A DNA stretch of 38,332 bases from OFTM10 sp964196195 (GTDB lineage Bacteria > Actinomycetota > Acidimicrobiia > Acidimicrobiales > Aldehydirespiratoraceae): positions 1 to 38,332 of the forward strand of contig CAXMSE010000012.1 in NCBI GenBank assembly GCA_964196195.1, written 5' to 3'. A program made the translations under genes and the position numbers. The notes beneath the pieces are model-generated. The model saw nothing but the letters and a program-made list of their open reading frames with translations, was not told the DNA's origin and ran no database searches. Below, piece by piece: positions 8,814 to 17,140 of this stretch. Each line of letters opens with the position of its first letter. Position 1 is the first letter of the stretch.

Positions 8814-10367
8814 ATGGCGGCCGGGCCGACCCGCAACCAGGGACTCGAGGGTAGTAAGACCTGGAAGGCGTCGACCCCCCTCGCCACAGGGATCCGACTG
8901 TTTGCCTTTGTCGTGCCCCTGGTGGGGTCCTGGTTGCTGATCCGCCTCGTCGGACCGACGCTCTACATGCCCGACGGGCGATGGGGTTTGGCGCTGTGGA
9001 TGGTGCAAGCGGCGGTGATAGGCAGCGCGGCGGTGATGCTGATCGACCGCTTCACCCGCCGCTTGCTTCCACTGGCCGCTCTGTACGGAATGTCTTTGGT
9101 CTTCCCCGATGAGGCCCCGTCCCGGTTCTCGATGGCACTTCGCATGGGATCATCGAGGCGGATGACGGACCTTGTCGTCAGCGGGGCAAGCTCGAGCGCT
9201 CAGGAATCCGCCGAACGAGCAATCGAACTGGTTTCAATTCTCGGCGCCCACGATCGCCGAACGCGCGGCCACAGCGAGCGGGTGAGGGCCTATGTAGACC
9301 TCATCGCGGAGGAACTCAAGATCGGCGAGGTGGAACGTTCGCGACTGTCGTGGGCGGCCTTGCTGCACGACATCGGCAAACTCCAAGTTTCTCCGAGCAT
9401 TCTCAACAAGCAAGCCAAACCATCGGCGGAGGAGTGGGAGGAGCTGTCGGGGCATCCGATGCACTCGATCGCCTATCTCGGTCCGCTGGAAGGTTGGCTG
9501 GGCGAGTGGGTAGGGGCTGCGGCGCATCACCACGAACGCTGGGATGGCAACGGCTATCCATTTGGTCTCGAAGGGCACCAAATCTCTCTGGCCGGGAGGA
9601 TCACAGCCGTCGCCGACGCCTACGACAGCATGACGGCCAAGCGGTCCTACAACGTGCCGCTCCAGCCGGAAGTGGCACGAAAGGAGCTCGTCAACAGCGC
9701 GGGCTCCCAGTTCGACCCCGCGATCGTCCGGGCGTTTCTGGGTGTCTCGCTCGGCAGGCGCTGGTGGGCCGGCCCGTTCACCTGGCTTACTCAGGTGCCT
9801 TCCCTCAGCGGCGCGTCGAGTGGGCTCACCGCGGTGGCCTCGATCGCCATCTCCTCGGTGGCTGTACTTGGCGCGGTCAACGCCGGTGTGGCACCCGTGG
9901 CAGCGAAGGCGCCCGCCTTCGAAGTGGCCTCGGTCGGCCGCGTGATCGATGACTCGGACCCGGTTTTGGTTGAGCTGGATGAACCCACTGGTACCACGAT
10001 CGACACGACGACGTTGCCGGGGGTGTCTACGACGACGTTGCCTCCGACTACCACGACGTTGCCTCCGACTACCACGACAAGTCCAGGGATTCCTGCTGCC
10101 GGTGGCGACCTGTTCACTGCAAGCGCCAATAAGAATGAGAAGATCTACATTCTCCTCAACGACGACCCCGGGGATTCCCCGCTGCTGTTGACCAGCCTCC
10201 GCATCGTCTCGCCGCCGACCCACGCTAAGAGCTTCAGCATTCAGAACGACCACATAAACTACAAAGCAGAGGCTGCCTACGCGGGGCCGGATTCGCTCGT
10301 CTACGAAATCTGTAACGAGAACGGCCTGTGCGACACCGCCACGGTGGCGATCACCGTCATACCGTGA
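8814..10367 (+). CDS. Membrane HD-GYP domain protein with outside Ig-like domain
   Basis: A 517-residue protein. Two or three hydrophobic segments occupy residues 27-98. An HD-GYP phosphohydrolase domain follows at about 136-312: His153 (RGHSERV), the HD pair 185-186 in LLHDIGK, and the GYP signature HHERWDGNGYP at 239-249. This family usually hydrolyses cyclic di-GMP or related cyclic nucleotides. Another membrane segment lies at about 336-360, then a Thr/Pro linker with a short repeat (TTTLPP). A C-terminal domain of about 90 residues resembles bacterial Ig/cadherin-like modules (ends SLVYEICNENGLCDTATVAI), with a Cys pair. The catalytic domain would be inside and the Ig-like domain outside. 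The start at 8814 lacks a strong ribosome site. Confidence 0.88.
   Translation: MAAGPTRNQGLEGSKTWKASTPLATGIRLFAFVVPLVGSWLLIRLVGPTLYMPDGRWGLALWMVQAAVIGSAAVMLIDRFTRRLLPLAALYGMSLVFPDEAPSRFSMALRMGSSRRMTDLVVSGASSSAQESAERAIELVSILGAHDRRTRGHSERVRAYVDLIAEELKIGEVERSRLSWAALLHDIGKLQVSPSILNKQAKPSAEEWEELSGHPMHSIAYLGPLEGWLGEWVGAAAHHHERWDGNGYPFGLEGHQISLAGRITAVADAYDSMTAKRSYNVPLQPEVARKELVNSAGSQFDPAIVRAFLGVSLGRRWWAGPFTWLTQVPSLSGASSGLTAVASIAISSVAVLGAVNAGVAPVAAKAPAFEVASVGRVIDDSDPVLVELDEPTGTTIDTTTLPGVSTTTLPPTTTTLPPTTTTSPGIPAAGGDLFTASANKNEKIYILLNDDPGDSPLLLTSLRIVSPPTHAKSFSIQNDHINYKAEAAYAGPDSLVYEICNENGLCDTATVAITVIP
10028..10078 (+). repeat. Short tandem repeat coding a Thr/Pro linker
   Basis: The 21-base unit ACGACGTTGCCTCCGACTACC occurs twice in tandem within the HD-GYP gene, followed by part of a third copy. 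It encodes the repeated TTTLPPT linker between the membrane segment and the outside domain. Such in-frame repeats can change linker length by slippage. Confidence 0.7.
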
Positions 10368-10382
10368 TCGCTGCCTGTCTGG

Positions 10383-11171
10383 TCAGGTCCACCCAGGGTC
10401 GAAGGCCGTCTCGCCGGTGTCGACGTATCGCGTGTGGGTGACCACATCGGTGCCATTGAGCAGATGGAGTTGGTAACCGCGGGGATCGCGGATGACCGAA
10501 CGGTCGGCCGCAGGGCGTAGATCCAGACCGACGTGGTACGCCCCTCCCAGACAGACCGACGTGGTGACGCCCTCGACGGTGGTGGTGACCGGCCGATGAA
10601 AGTGGCCGCAGAGGATCCGAAGGAGCTTCTCGGAGTGCTCGGCGATGAGTTGCCGGAAGCTGGCGAGGCCCGCGAATCCGGAGGCATCCATCCAATCGAC
10701 GCCGGTGGTGAACGGGGGATGATGCATGGCCAGGATCACCGGCCCGGGTGCGGAATGCAGGCACGACTCGAGCCATGCCCCGCGCTCGTCGTCGAAAACG
10801 GCTCCGTGGGTGTCTGGATCCGTCGTGTCGAGGCCGATCAAGGTGATGGCGTCGTGGCCGGTGACCCAGCTCGCGTGGTCGGCGTCGGCCCACGGCACGT
10901 CGGGAAACAGTTGCCTCATCTGGGCTCGATCGTCGTGGTTGCCCATGAGCGGCAGGACCGGAAGTTCCAGATCAGAAAGCAGCTCCGATAGCACTTCGTA
11001 TTGTGGGGGCAGTCCCCAATTGGTCAGGTCCCCGGTGGCCAGTACGAGATCGGGGCGAGGTAGTTCTGCGTTGAGCGACGCGACGATCGAGGCCAGTGAG
11101 GCGTTGTTGTCGAGGAAATGCACCTCGTCTCGTTCGAGCACGTGGGTATCGGTGAATTGGGCGAGGAGCAC
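10383..11171 (-). CDS. Calcineurin-like metallophosphoesterase (CpdA/Icc-like)
   Basis: About 262 residues. All blocks of the metallophosphoesterase fold are present: D8-x-H10 (FTDTH), Asp48 (TGDLT), Asn78-His79 (GNHDD), His150-His151 (MHHPP) and the G-H-x-H pair at 190-192 (CGHFHR). The family includes class III 3',5'-cyclic AMP phosphodiesterases and other phosphodiesterases with a dinuclear metal site. The start is uncertain: the GTG at 11171 places the first beta strand (VLLAQFTDTH) at the N-terminus as in relatives, while a TTG at 11189 would add six residues. It converges on the HD-GYP gene with 15 bases between, and is divergent from the alcohol dehydrogenase at 11237. Substrate is not determinable here. 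Confidence 0.88.
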   Translation of the reverse strand: MLLAQFTDTHVLERDEVHFLDNNASLASIVASLNAELPRPDLVLATGDLTNWGLPPQYEVLSELLSDLELPVLPLMGNHDDRAQMRQLFPDVPWADADHASWVTGHDAITLIGLDTTDPDTHGAVFDDERGAWLESCLHSAPGPVILAMHHPPFTTGVDWMDASGFAGLASFRQLIAEHSEKLLRILCGHFHRPVTTTVEGVTTSVCLGGAYHVGLDLRPAADRSVIRDPRGYQLHLLNGTDVVTHTRYVDTGETAFDPGWT

Positions 11172-11236
11172 CGCTGGATTGTGGCACAACAGCGAGGCAC
11201 GCGGATCGGTAGGCAGAGGCGGCCTAGGCTCGCATC

Positions 11237-12391
11237 ATGATCGAACGGTTTGGCTTCCAAATGCCGACACGCCTCGTGTGGGGTTCACCGGTGAACGAGG
11301 CGGTGCCAGCCGAGGTCGCGGCGCTGGGTGCAACAAGGGTGCTCATAGTTACCGACCCGGGCTTGGCCGCCACCGGTCTGCCCGAGGGCCTCCGCGGGGC
11401 GCTCGAGGGGACGGGTGGCACCGTCTCCATCTACGACGAGGTCAGCGGAAACCCCACCACAGAAGACGTCGCCGGGGCTCGATCGGTTGCCGAGGAATGC
11501 GACTGTGAAGCAATTGTCGCCATCGGAGGTGGGTCCGCCATCGACACCGCCAAGGCCACGGCGATGCTGCTCGCCAACGGAGGCGAGTACTCCGACTATC
11601 AGTGGGACGGCCGCCCCATCATTCATCGCAGCCACCCTTTCGTGGCGGTACCCACCACGGCGGGCACCGGAAGCGAGGTCAGCAAGGTGGCGGTGATCTC
11701 CGACCCGTCCCAACCGTTCAAGAAGGGTGTGCTGAGCCCCTTGATGTTCGCCCACGTGGCGGTCCTCGATCCCGAGGTGACCATCGGATTACCTGCCCCA
11801 CTCACCGCCGCGACCGGGATCGATGCCTTCGTCCATGCACTCGAGGCCTACACGGGCAAACGAGCCAACCCCTTGAGCGATCTGCTTGCGCTGAAATCCA
11901 TGAGCCTCGCCTTCACCAGTCTCGAGGCTGCTACCGCCGATGGTGCCGACCTCAGTGCTCGCGCCGACATGATGCTGGCCGCCGTATATGGAGGCATTGC
12001 CATGGATCAGGCCGGGCTCGGGCTGGTCCACGCCCTGTCCGGGGGAATCTGCAGCCATCTCCACCTCCACCACGGCCTCGCCAACGCGATGATCCTTCCC
12101 TACGCCACGGAGTTCAACGTGTCGGCGATTCCAGCTGAGCGGCTCGTCGAGGTGGCCTCTATCGTCGGCGTGGGCGGCGATGCCGGCGCGGATCAGGTCG
12201 TGGGGGCGATCACCGATTTCGTGCGCCGCCTTGGTCTGCCGGTCGGTCTCAGCAAGCACGACGGGCTCGTCGCCGATGTGGATTGGGACGAAGTCGCCGC
12301 TGAGGCGATGCGCATGGTGATGGTCCACAACAACCCGCGCACAGTGACCGTCGAAGACTGCAGCGACATCCTCACCGCAATGCGCGAGTAG
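11237..12391 (+). CDS. Iron-containing (group III) alcohol dehydrogenase
   Basis: A 384-residue protein of usual family length. The NAD(P)-binding GGGS lies at residues 97-100 (IGGGSAIDTAK) and the family signature TTAGTGSE at 140-147. Metal ligands are visible as Asp196 and His200 (GIDAFVHALE), His265 (VHALSGG) and His279 (HHGLANA). It would interconvert an alcohol and an aldehyde or ketone using a divalent metal; related catabolic enzymes include maleylacetate reductase and lactaldehyde reductase. It is the first plus-strand gene of the catabolic region and is followed after 56 bases by an SDR. The specific substrate is unknown. Confidence 0.92.
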   Translation: MIERFGFQMPTRLVWGSPVNEAVPAEVAALGATRVLIVTDPGLAATGLPEGLRGALEGTGGTVSIYDEVSGNPTTEDVAGARSVAEECDCEAIVAIGGGSAIDTAKATAMLLANGGEYSDYQWDGRPIIHRSHPFVAVPTTAGTGSEVSKVAVISDPSQPFKKGVLSPLMFAHVAVLDPEVTIGLPAPLTAATGIDAFVHALEAYTGKRANPLSDLLALKSMSLAFTSLEAATADGADLSARADMMLAAVYGGIAMDQAGLGLVHALSGGICSHLHLHHGLANAMILPYATEFNVSAIPAERLVEVASIVGVGGDAGADQVVGAITDFVRRLGLPVGLSKHDGLVADVDWDEVAAEAMRMVMVHNNPRTVTVEDCSDILTAMRE

Positions 12392-12447
12392 TACTGGCCG
12401 GATGGCTCCGCGTTACTCTGCGGCGATGGCCGGATTCCGCGACTGAC

Positions 12448-13230
12448 ATGACCCCTCGATTCCACGAGCAGGTAGTTGTCATCACCGGAGCGGCCACTGG
12501 GATCGGGCAGGCCTCAGCTGTGCGTTTCGCGTCCGAAGGTGCCCGGGTTGCGTGCCTCGACATTGAGACCACCAAAAACGAAGCCACCGCGGTGGAGGCT
12601 GCTGAGCACGGGGGCGAAGCGATCGCTCTGGCCTGCGATGTTCGCTCGCGCCCCGACCAGGAGGCCGCGATCGCCACCGTGGTCGACCGCTGGGGTCGGA
12701 TCGATGTGCTGGTCGCGAGCGCCGGGATGTACGTCGGCGGCCCGCTGCCCGAAATACCTCTCGATCGGTGGGAAAACCTCGTCGCCGTCAACCTCACCGG
12801 GGTTCTCATCTCCAACAGCCTCGTGGCACCGATCATGATCGAGCAGGGCCGCGGCGCCATTGTCAACATCTCGTCGATGGCGGGCAAAACCAGTTGGCCG
12901 AACTCGGCGGAGTACTCCGCCACCAAGAGCGGGGTGATCGGCCTGACTCGATCAGCGGCCATGGAGCTCGGCCCTGCCGGCATCACGGTCAACGCGCTCT
13001 GCCCCGGCAACACCCTCACTGAGATGGTGCGGAAAGTTTCGGTCGAGATCGGAGCCACGCTCGACATGACGGGCGAAGAGTGGCTCGAGATGCGTGCCAA
13101 CGACACAGCGCTCAAGCGGCTTGCTCACCCCGCGGAGATCGCCGGGGTAATCGCCTTTCTCGCCAGCGAGGATGCCCGCTACCTCACCGGCCAGGCGATC
13201 GAAGTCGACGGCGGACTGATTCTGAGCTGA
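12448..13230 (+). CDS. SDR-family oxidoreductase (FabG-like)
   Basis: A 260-residue classical short-chain dehydrogenase. The nucleotide motif TGAATGIG lies at residues 13-20, the active Ser at 143 (NISSMAG), Tyr156 and Lys160 in YSATK, and the C-terminal TGQAIEVDGG closes the fold. Acidic Asp38 after the second strand (CLDIE) suggests a preference for NAD over NADP. The canonical NNAG is replaced by ASAG, a modest change. It is preceded by 56 bases after the alcohol dehydrogenase and followed by 107 bases before the E1 genes, so it may be the end of a two-gene unit. It probably acts on a hydroxy/keto intermediate; the substrate is not identifiable. Confidence 0.9.
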   Translation: MTPRFHEQVVVITGAATGIGQASAVRFASEGARVACLDIETTKNEATAVEAAEHGGEAIALACDVRSRPDQEAAIATVVDRWGRIDVLVASAGMYVGGPLPEIPLDRWENLVAVNLTGVLISNSLVAPIMIEQGRGAIVNISSMAGKTSWPNSAEYSATKSGVIGLTRSAAMELGPAGITVNALCPGNTLTEMVRKVSVEIGATLDMTGEEWLEMRANDTALKRLAHPAEIAGVIAFLASEDARYLTGQAIEVDGGLILS

Positions 13231-13337
13231 GCCATGGATCGACAATCGGGCTTCGTTTACCAGGGCCAAGGATTGTTTGGCGAGGGAAAACTCGGTGGAG
13301 TAGGTTGCCGAAGGGCACCGGCTGACAAGGGGTATTG

Positions 13338-14312
13338 ATGGAACGTGATCGGCTACTCGAGCTCTATCGAGACATGTGGATGATCCGAGCTTTCGAAGAA
13401 GGACTCGAGAGTGAGTTCGAACAAGGCAACGTGCCGGGCATGCTCCACACCGGACTCGGCCAGGAGGCCACCCAGGCCGCGCTGGCGAGCAATTTGGAGG
13501 CCACCGACACCTTCTTTCCCGACCATCGCTGCCACGGAATCAATGCGCTCGCCCAGCAGCGCCACAAGGGCGACGGCGAACGGATCATGGCCGAGTTGTT
13601 CGGAAAGTCCACCGGTGTGTGCAGCGGCAAGGGCGGAAGCCTGCACTCAGCGGACCCGAGTGTCGGAAACTTCGGTGACAACGCGGTGGAAGGCTCCTAC
13701 CTGGCCACCGTGCTCGGCGTGGCCCTCGCCTCGAAGATGCGCGGTGAATCCAAGGTGGCGTGCGCCATCTTCGGCGACGGCACGGTGGGGCGAGGTGAGT
13801 TCCACGAGAGCCTCAACATGGCTGCTATCTGGGACCTGCCGGTCTTCTACGCATGTGTCAACAACGGCTATGCGATCGCAACTCCTGTCGGGGAGGGCCA
13901 CGCCTCCTCCGACATCGTCGACCTGGCTCGGGGATACGGCTTCCCCTGCGAGCAGGTCGACGGCAACGACATCGTGGCATCACACACAGCAGTGGCGACG
14001 GCGATCGATCACATTCGTGCCGGCAAGGGTCCCTATTTCCTCGAGTTCAAGACCTGGCGATGGCAGGGGATCTTTGCGGGTGAGTTCCGCCCCGAAGCCG
14101 AGGTGAAGTACTGGCGCGAAGATCACGACCCGATCCTCATGGCCCACGACCTCCTCAGCGGTATGGGCGTGGATGCCGACGAACTCTCCGCGATCGAACA
14201 CGAGCAGCGGGAGCTCATCGCAGAGTGGATCGCATTCGCCAAGGAGAGCCCGGCGCCCGATCTGGCCAAGGCCACCGCCGATGTCTATGTCCAGTGGGAG
14301 GTCACGGGCTGA
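13338..14312 (+). CDS. Thiamine-diphosphate dehydrogenase E1 alpha subunit (acetoin/pyruvate type)
   Basis: A 324-residue protein. The ATG at 13338 is preferred to a TTG three bases upstream. The ThDP/Mg binding motif is complete: GDG at residues 146-148 and Asn-Asn at 175-176 (FGDGTVGRGE and VNNGYA), with the family's GKGGSLH at 98-103. It resembles E1 alpha of acetoin dehydrogenases and pyruvate dehydrogenase, which decarboxylate or cleave an alpha-keto compound and pass the acyl group to a lipoyl domain. It begins the tight nine-gene operon and shares a TGATG junction with E1 beta. No E3 is encoded nearby. Confidence 0.92.
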   Translation: MERDRLLELYRDMWMIRAFEEGLESEFEQGNVPGMLHTGLGQEATQAALASNLEATDTFFPDHRCHGINALAQQRHKGDGERIMAELFGKSTGVCSGKGGSLHSADPSVGNFGDNAVEGSYLATVLGVALASKMRGESKVACAIFGDGTVGRGEFHESLNMAAIWDLPVFYACVNNGYAIATPVGEGHASSDIVDLARGYGFPCEQVDGNDIVASHTAVATAIDHIRAGKGPYFLEFKTWRWQGIFAGEFRPEAEVKYWREDHDPILMAHDLLSGMGVDADELSAIEHEQRELIAEWIAFAKESPAPDLAKATADVYVQWEVTG

Positions 14313-15352
14313 TGAACGACACTCAGGTCGACCCGACCCCGGCTGCGGCGGAGACACCGCCGAGAAAGCCGCGCAAGACGAGCTTCACCAAGGCGCTCAA
14401 CGATGCCCTCGATCTGGGGATGGAGCGGTTCCCAGAGATGTTCCTCATCGGTGAGGACATCGGCGAGATGGGTGGCGACTTCGGTGTCACCAGGAAGCTC
14501 TGGGCAAAGTATGGAGCCGAGAGGGTGCGCGACACCCCGCTCTCGGAAGCTGCGATCATCGGCACCTGTGTGGGTGCGTCGATGGTCGGCATGCGTCCCG
14601 TTGCGGAGATCATGTTCGCCGATTTCCTCGGCGAGTGTTACGACCAGATCGTCAACAATGCGGCCAAGGTCCACTACATGTTCGACGGCCAGTTCAACGC
14701 CCCGCTGGTGATTCGAACCGCGTGCGGCGGCGGATTCGGGGGAGGGCCTCACCACTCCCAGAGCGTCGAGGGTTGGTTCCTCAACGTGCCCGGCATCGTG
14801 ATCGTGGCCCCATCGAACCCCGAAGATGCCAAGGGGCTGCTGTTGGCCTCGATCGAATCGGACGATCCCGTGCTCTTCCTCGAACACAAGGCCCTCTACC
14901 GGGCCCGAGGCGAAGTTCCCGAGGGCTACTACACCACACCGCTCGGGAAGGCCGCCGTGGCTCGAGAGGGCACCGACATCAGTGTTGTGGCCACGATGCG
15001 GATGGTGCCGATGGCGCTCAACGCGGCAGAGGAGCTCCAGGGCGAGGGTGTTTCCGTCGAGGTGATCGACCTTCGTACGATCCGACCCTACGACGCCGAG
15101 TCGATCTTGGAATCGGTTGCCAAGACCGGTCGGGCAGTCGTGGCCAACGAGGCGCCGAAGGTCGGTGGCCTCGGTGCTGAGCTGAGCGCCCGGATCCACG
15201 AAGAGTGCTTCTCTGATCTGTCGGCCCCCGTCGGGCGAGTCGACGGACTCGATGCTCCGATCCCGTTCTCGGTGCCACTCGAGCACGAGATCCTGCCCGA
15301 CGAATCAAATATCGCCGCGGCGATTCGAACGACCATGGAGGCGAGCCGGTGA
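14312..15352 (+). CDS. Thiamine-diphosphate dehydrogenase E1 beta subunit
   Basis: A 346-residue protein starting at the ATG that overlaps the E1 alpha stop by one base; the frame is open further upstream but that part lies inside E1 alpha. Family features include IGEDIGEMGG (about residues 47-56), RVRDTPLSEAAIIG, PVAEIMFADFL and GGGFGGGPHHSQS. The first 25 residues are Pro/Thr-rich and probably flexible. It pairs with the alpha subunit as alpha2beta2. Its final codons overlap the lipoyl gene start (GTGA), indicating coupled production of E1 and its acyl acceptor. Relatives act on pyruvate, acetoin or branched-chain 2-oxoacids; which applies here cannot be told. Confidence 0.92.
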   Translation: MNDTQVDPTPAAAETPPRKPRKTSFTKALNDALDLGMERFPEMFLIGEDIGEMGGDFGVTRKLWAKYGAERVRDTPLSEAAIIGTCVGASMVGMRPVAEIMFADFLGECYDQIVNNAAKVHYMFDGQFNAPLVIRTACGGGFGGGPHHSQSVEGWFLNVPGIVIVAPSNPEDAKGLLLASIESDDPVLFLEHKALYRARGEVPEGYYTTPLGKAAVAREGTDISVVATMRMVPMALNAAEELQGEGVSVEVIDLRTIRPYDAESILESVAKTGRAVVANEAPKVGGLGAELSARIHEECFSDLSAPVGRVDGLDAPIPFSVPLEHEILPDESNIAAAIRTTMEASR

Positions 15353-15618
15353 GTACCAACGTGATTCTTCCCAAGTGGGGGCTGACGATGGAGGACGGCA
15401 CGGTCGTGGCCTGGCACGTGAATGAAGGCGACACCGTGGTGCAAGGTGAACTGATAGCCGAGGTCGAGACCGAGAAGGTCGAGAACGAAATTGAAGCGCC
15501 CTGCGCCGGAGTTGTGGCCCGAATCTTTGTCGAGGAAGACGACACCGTCGATGTCGGCACTGTGCTCGCTGTCATCGCCGTCGATGCGGCCGAGGCTTCG
15601 CAGATCCGGGAAGCCTGA
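15349..15618 (+). CDS. Free-standing lipoyl-domain protein (E2 lipoyl module)
   Basis: An 89-residue protein consisting of one biotinyl/lipoyl domain. The lysine to be lipoylated is Lys43 in VETEKVENE, with the usual opening ILPKWGLTMEDGTV and the closing hairpin region. It starts at a GTG overlapping the E1 beta stop by four bases and ends five bases before the separate E2 catalytic protein. In normal E2 proteins this domain is fused by linkers to the subunit-binding and catalytic domains; here it is an independent polypeptide, so it must shuttle between E1 and the catalytic core as a free carrier, like the H protein of glycine cleavage. A biotin role is less likely given its E1/E2 neighbours. 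Confidence 0.88.
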   Translation: MSTNVILPKWGLTMEDGTVVAWHVNEGDTVVQGELIAEVETEKVENEIEAPCAGVVARIFVEEDDTVDVGTVLAVIAVDAAEASQIREA

Positions 15619-15622
15619 ATCA

Positions 15623-16342
15623 GTGGAGACGTCGGACGTGCCGGCTCCCGATTCGCCAGAGACAGCTCAGCGGCTGACGCGCCTCCAGAAGGCCATGGTG
15701 AAGACCATGACCAAGGCAGTGACCACGGCGGCATTGAGCCAGGTCGCTCGCGAGATCGATATGAGCTCCGTGGTGGCCGATCGTGAGTCCCAGCCCCACC
15801 GGGCATCCATCAACACCTACATCATGGCGGCGGCAGCTGGTTGCCTCGGTGCCCATCCGATGCTCAACAGCCGACTCGAGGGTCGCGAGGTCATCGTGTC
15901 GGAACGGGTCAACCTCGGTGTGGCGGTCTCGGTACCCGAAGGCCTGGTCGTGCCTGTCTTGCACGGTGCGGATCTGATGTCGTTCGACGAGCTCGATACG
16001 GCCCTCAGCGAGTTGGCCGCGAAAGCACGGGAGGGCAATCTGACGTTCGAAGACATCGAGCGGGGCACCTTCACCGTCTCAAACCTGGGGATGTTCGGCA
16101 TCGACGGCGGTTTCGCGATCCCACCCCAACCCCAGGGAGCGATCCTGCTGGTCGGTCGAGTGCGCGAACGGTTCGTGCCCGACGACACCGGAGCTCCCGT
16201 CATCGGGCGGTTTGGATGGTTCGGGCTCACCTTCGACCACCGGTTCATCGATGGGTCCACCGCCGCCAAACTCTTGATCGATATCGAAGCACGGCTCGCT
16301 GAGGCCGCCGATTTGCGGGAGACCGCTGGGAGGTGGCCATGA
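15623..16342 (+). CDS. E2 acyltransferase catalytic domain protein (2-oxoacid/acetoin dehydrogenase)
   Basis: About 239 residues from the GTG at 15623, chosen because it lies just after the lipoyl gene stop; the frame runs upstream only within that gene. It is the chloramphenicol-acetyltransferase-like catalytic domain alone. The active site DHRFIDG has His206 and Asp210, and there are the family blocks VNLGVAVSVPEGLVVPV and GTFTVSNLGMFG. It would transfer the acyl group from the lipoyl domain to CoA. Both the lipoyl and the E1/E3-binding domains are absent from this chain. Its stop overlaps the next start (ATGA). Without a binding domain, how E3 is recruited is unclear. Confidence 0.88.
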   Translation: METSDVPAPDSPETAQRLTRLQKAMVKTMTKAVTTAALSQVAREIDMSSVVADRESQPHRASINTYIMAAAAGCLGAHPMLNSRLEGREVIVSERVNLGVAVSVPEGLVVPVLHGADLMSFDELDTALSELAAKAREGNLTFEDIERGTFTVSNLGMFGIDGGFAIPPQPQGAILLVGRVRERFVPDDTGAPVIGRFGWFGLTFDHRFIDGSTAAKLLIDIEARLAEAADLRETAGRWP

Positions 16343-17112
16343 GCCGCTTTGTAGACCAAACCGTCGTGGTGACTGGCGCGTCGAGGGGGATCGGAGCCGC
16401 CACGGCCAAGGCCTTTGCCGCGGAGGGGGCTCGCGTTGCGATCAATTATCGAAGCGATGAGGACGGCGCCCGGGCCACCAAGACTGCGATCGACGCCGAA
16501 GGCGGAGTGGCGGAGATCTTCCAGGCTGATGTCGGCGTGGTCGCCGATGTCGATCGCTTCGCGACAGCGGTGAGGAACATGTTTGGGCCTGTCTCGATCC
16601 TGATCAACAACGCTGCGATGATCGACCGGTCGTCGTTCCTCGATGTCTCGCTGGACGACTTCGAAGCGGTATGGCATGCAAACGTGCGGGGCGTGTTCCA
16701 GCTGAGCCAGCGCGTCGCGGCCGACATGGTCGAAGAGGGCATCGAGGGGGTCATCGTTCACCTCAGCTCGATTCTCGCCCGACTCGCCATCCCCAGCCGC
16801 ACCGCGTACATCACATCGAAGGGTGCCATCGAGGGGCTCACCCGAGCCATGGCTCTCGACCTCGCCCCACACGGCATCCGGGTCAACGCGGTTGCTCCGG
16901 GCCTGATCGCCACCGAGGCCTTGTTGACCGGAATGCCCGACCCTGAGATCCAGGCGGCGGTGCAGAGTTACATCCCGGGGGGACGCTTCGGCCGGCCCGA
17001 GGAGCTCATGGCGGCGATCCTTTTCGCGGCCTCACCGGAGGCGAGCTACCTCAACGGAGCGGTTCTTCCAGTCGACGCCGGTCTCGGCGCCCGCGAGGCG
17101 GGGCCGGCATGA
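16339..17112 (+). CDS. SDR-family oxidoreductase (FabG-like)
   Basis: A 257-residue classical SDR. The ATG at 16339 overlaps the previous stop and has GGGAGG five bases upstream. Motifs: TGASRGIG (12-19), NNAA (90-93), Ser144 (HLSSIL), Tyr157 and Lys161 (YITSK), with the normal Ser-Tyr spacing of 13. The YRSD after the second strand resembles NADPH-using members (NYRS). It lies between the E2 gene and the Mch homologue in the same operon, so it probably handles an intermediate of the same pathway. It is one of three SDRs in this operon and of five in about 10 kb, consistent with several hydroxyl/keto steps. Confidence 0.9.
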   Translation: MSRFVDQTVVVTGASRGIGAATAKAFAAEGARVAINYRSDEDGARATKTAIDAEGGVAEIFQADVGVVADVDRFATAVRNMFGPVSILINNAAMIDRSSFLDVSLDDFEAVWHANVRGVFQLSQRVAADMVEEGIEGVIVHLSSILARLAIPSRTAYITSKGAIEGLTRAMALDLAPHGIRVNAVAPGLIATEALLTGMPDPEIQAAVQSYIPGGRFGRPEELMAAILFAASPEASYLNGAVLPVDAGLGAREAGPA

Positions 17113-17140
17113 ACGACGAGTCGACCAAGGAGTGCCGATC

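Noticed and set aside
12395..12441. Direct repeat TGGCCGGAT..CCGCG before the SDR at 12448
   Set aside because: The two copies differ by a three-base gap and are GC-rich strings that are common in this sequence. No palindrome or promoter is associated.
14285..15286. Long minus-strand frame antisense to E1 beta
   Set aside because: It is His/Arg-rich shadow sequence opposite an unmistakable E1 beta gene.
13338..16342. A complete acetoin catabolic (aco) operon
   Set aside because: The E1 subunits resemble AcoA/AcoB, but the E2 is split, there is no E3 and no AcoR-type activator, and the downstream genes do not fit acetoin use. The substrate is left open.
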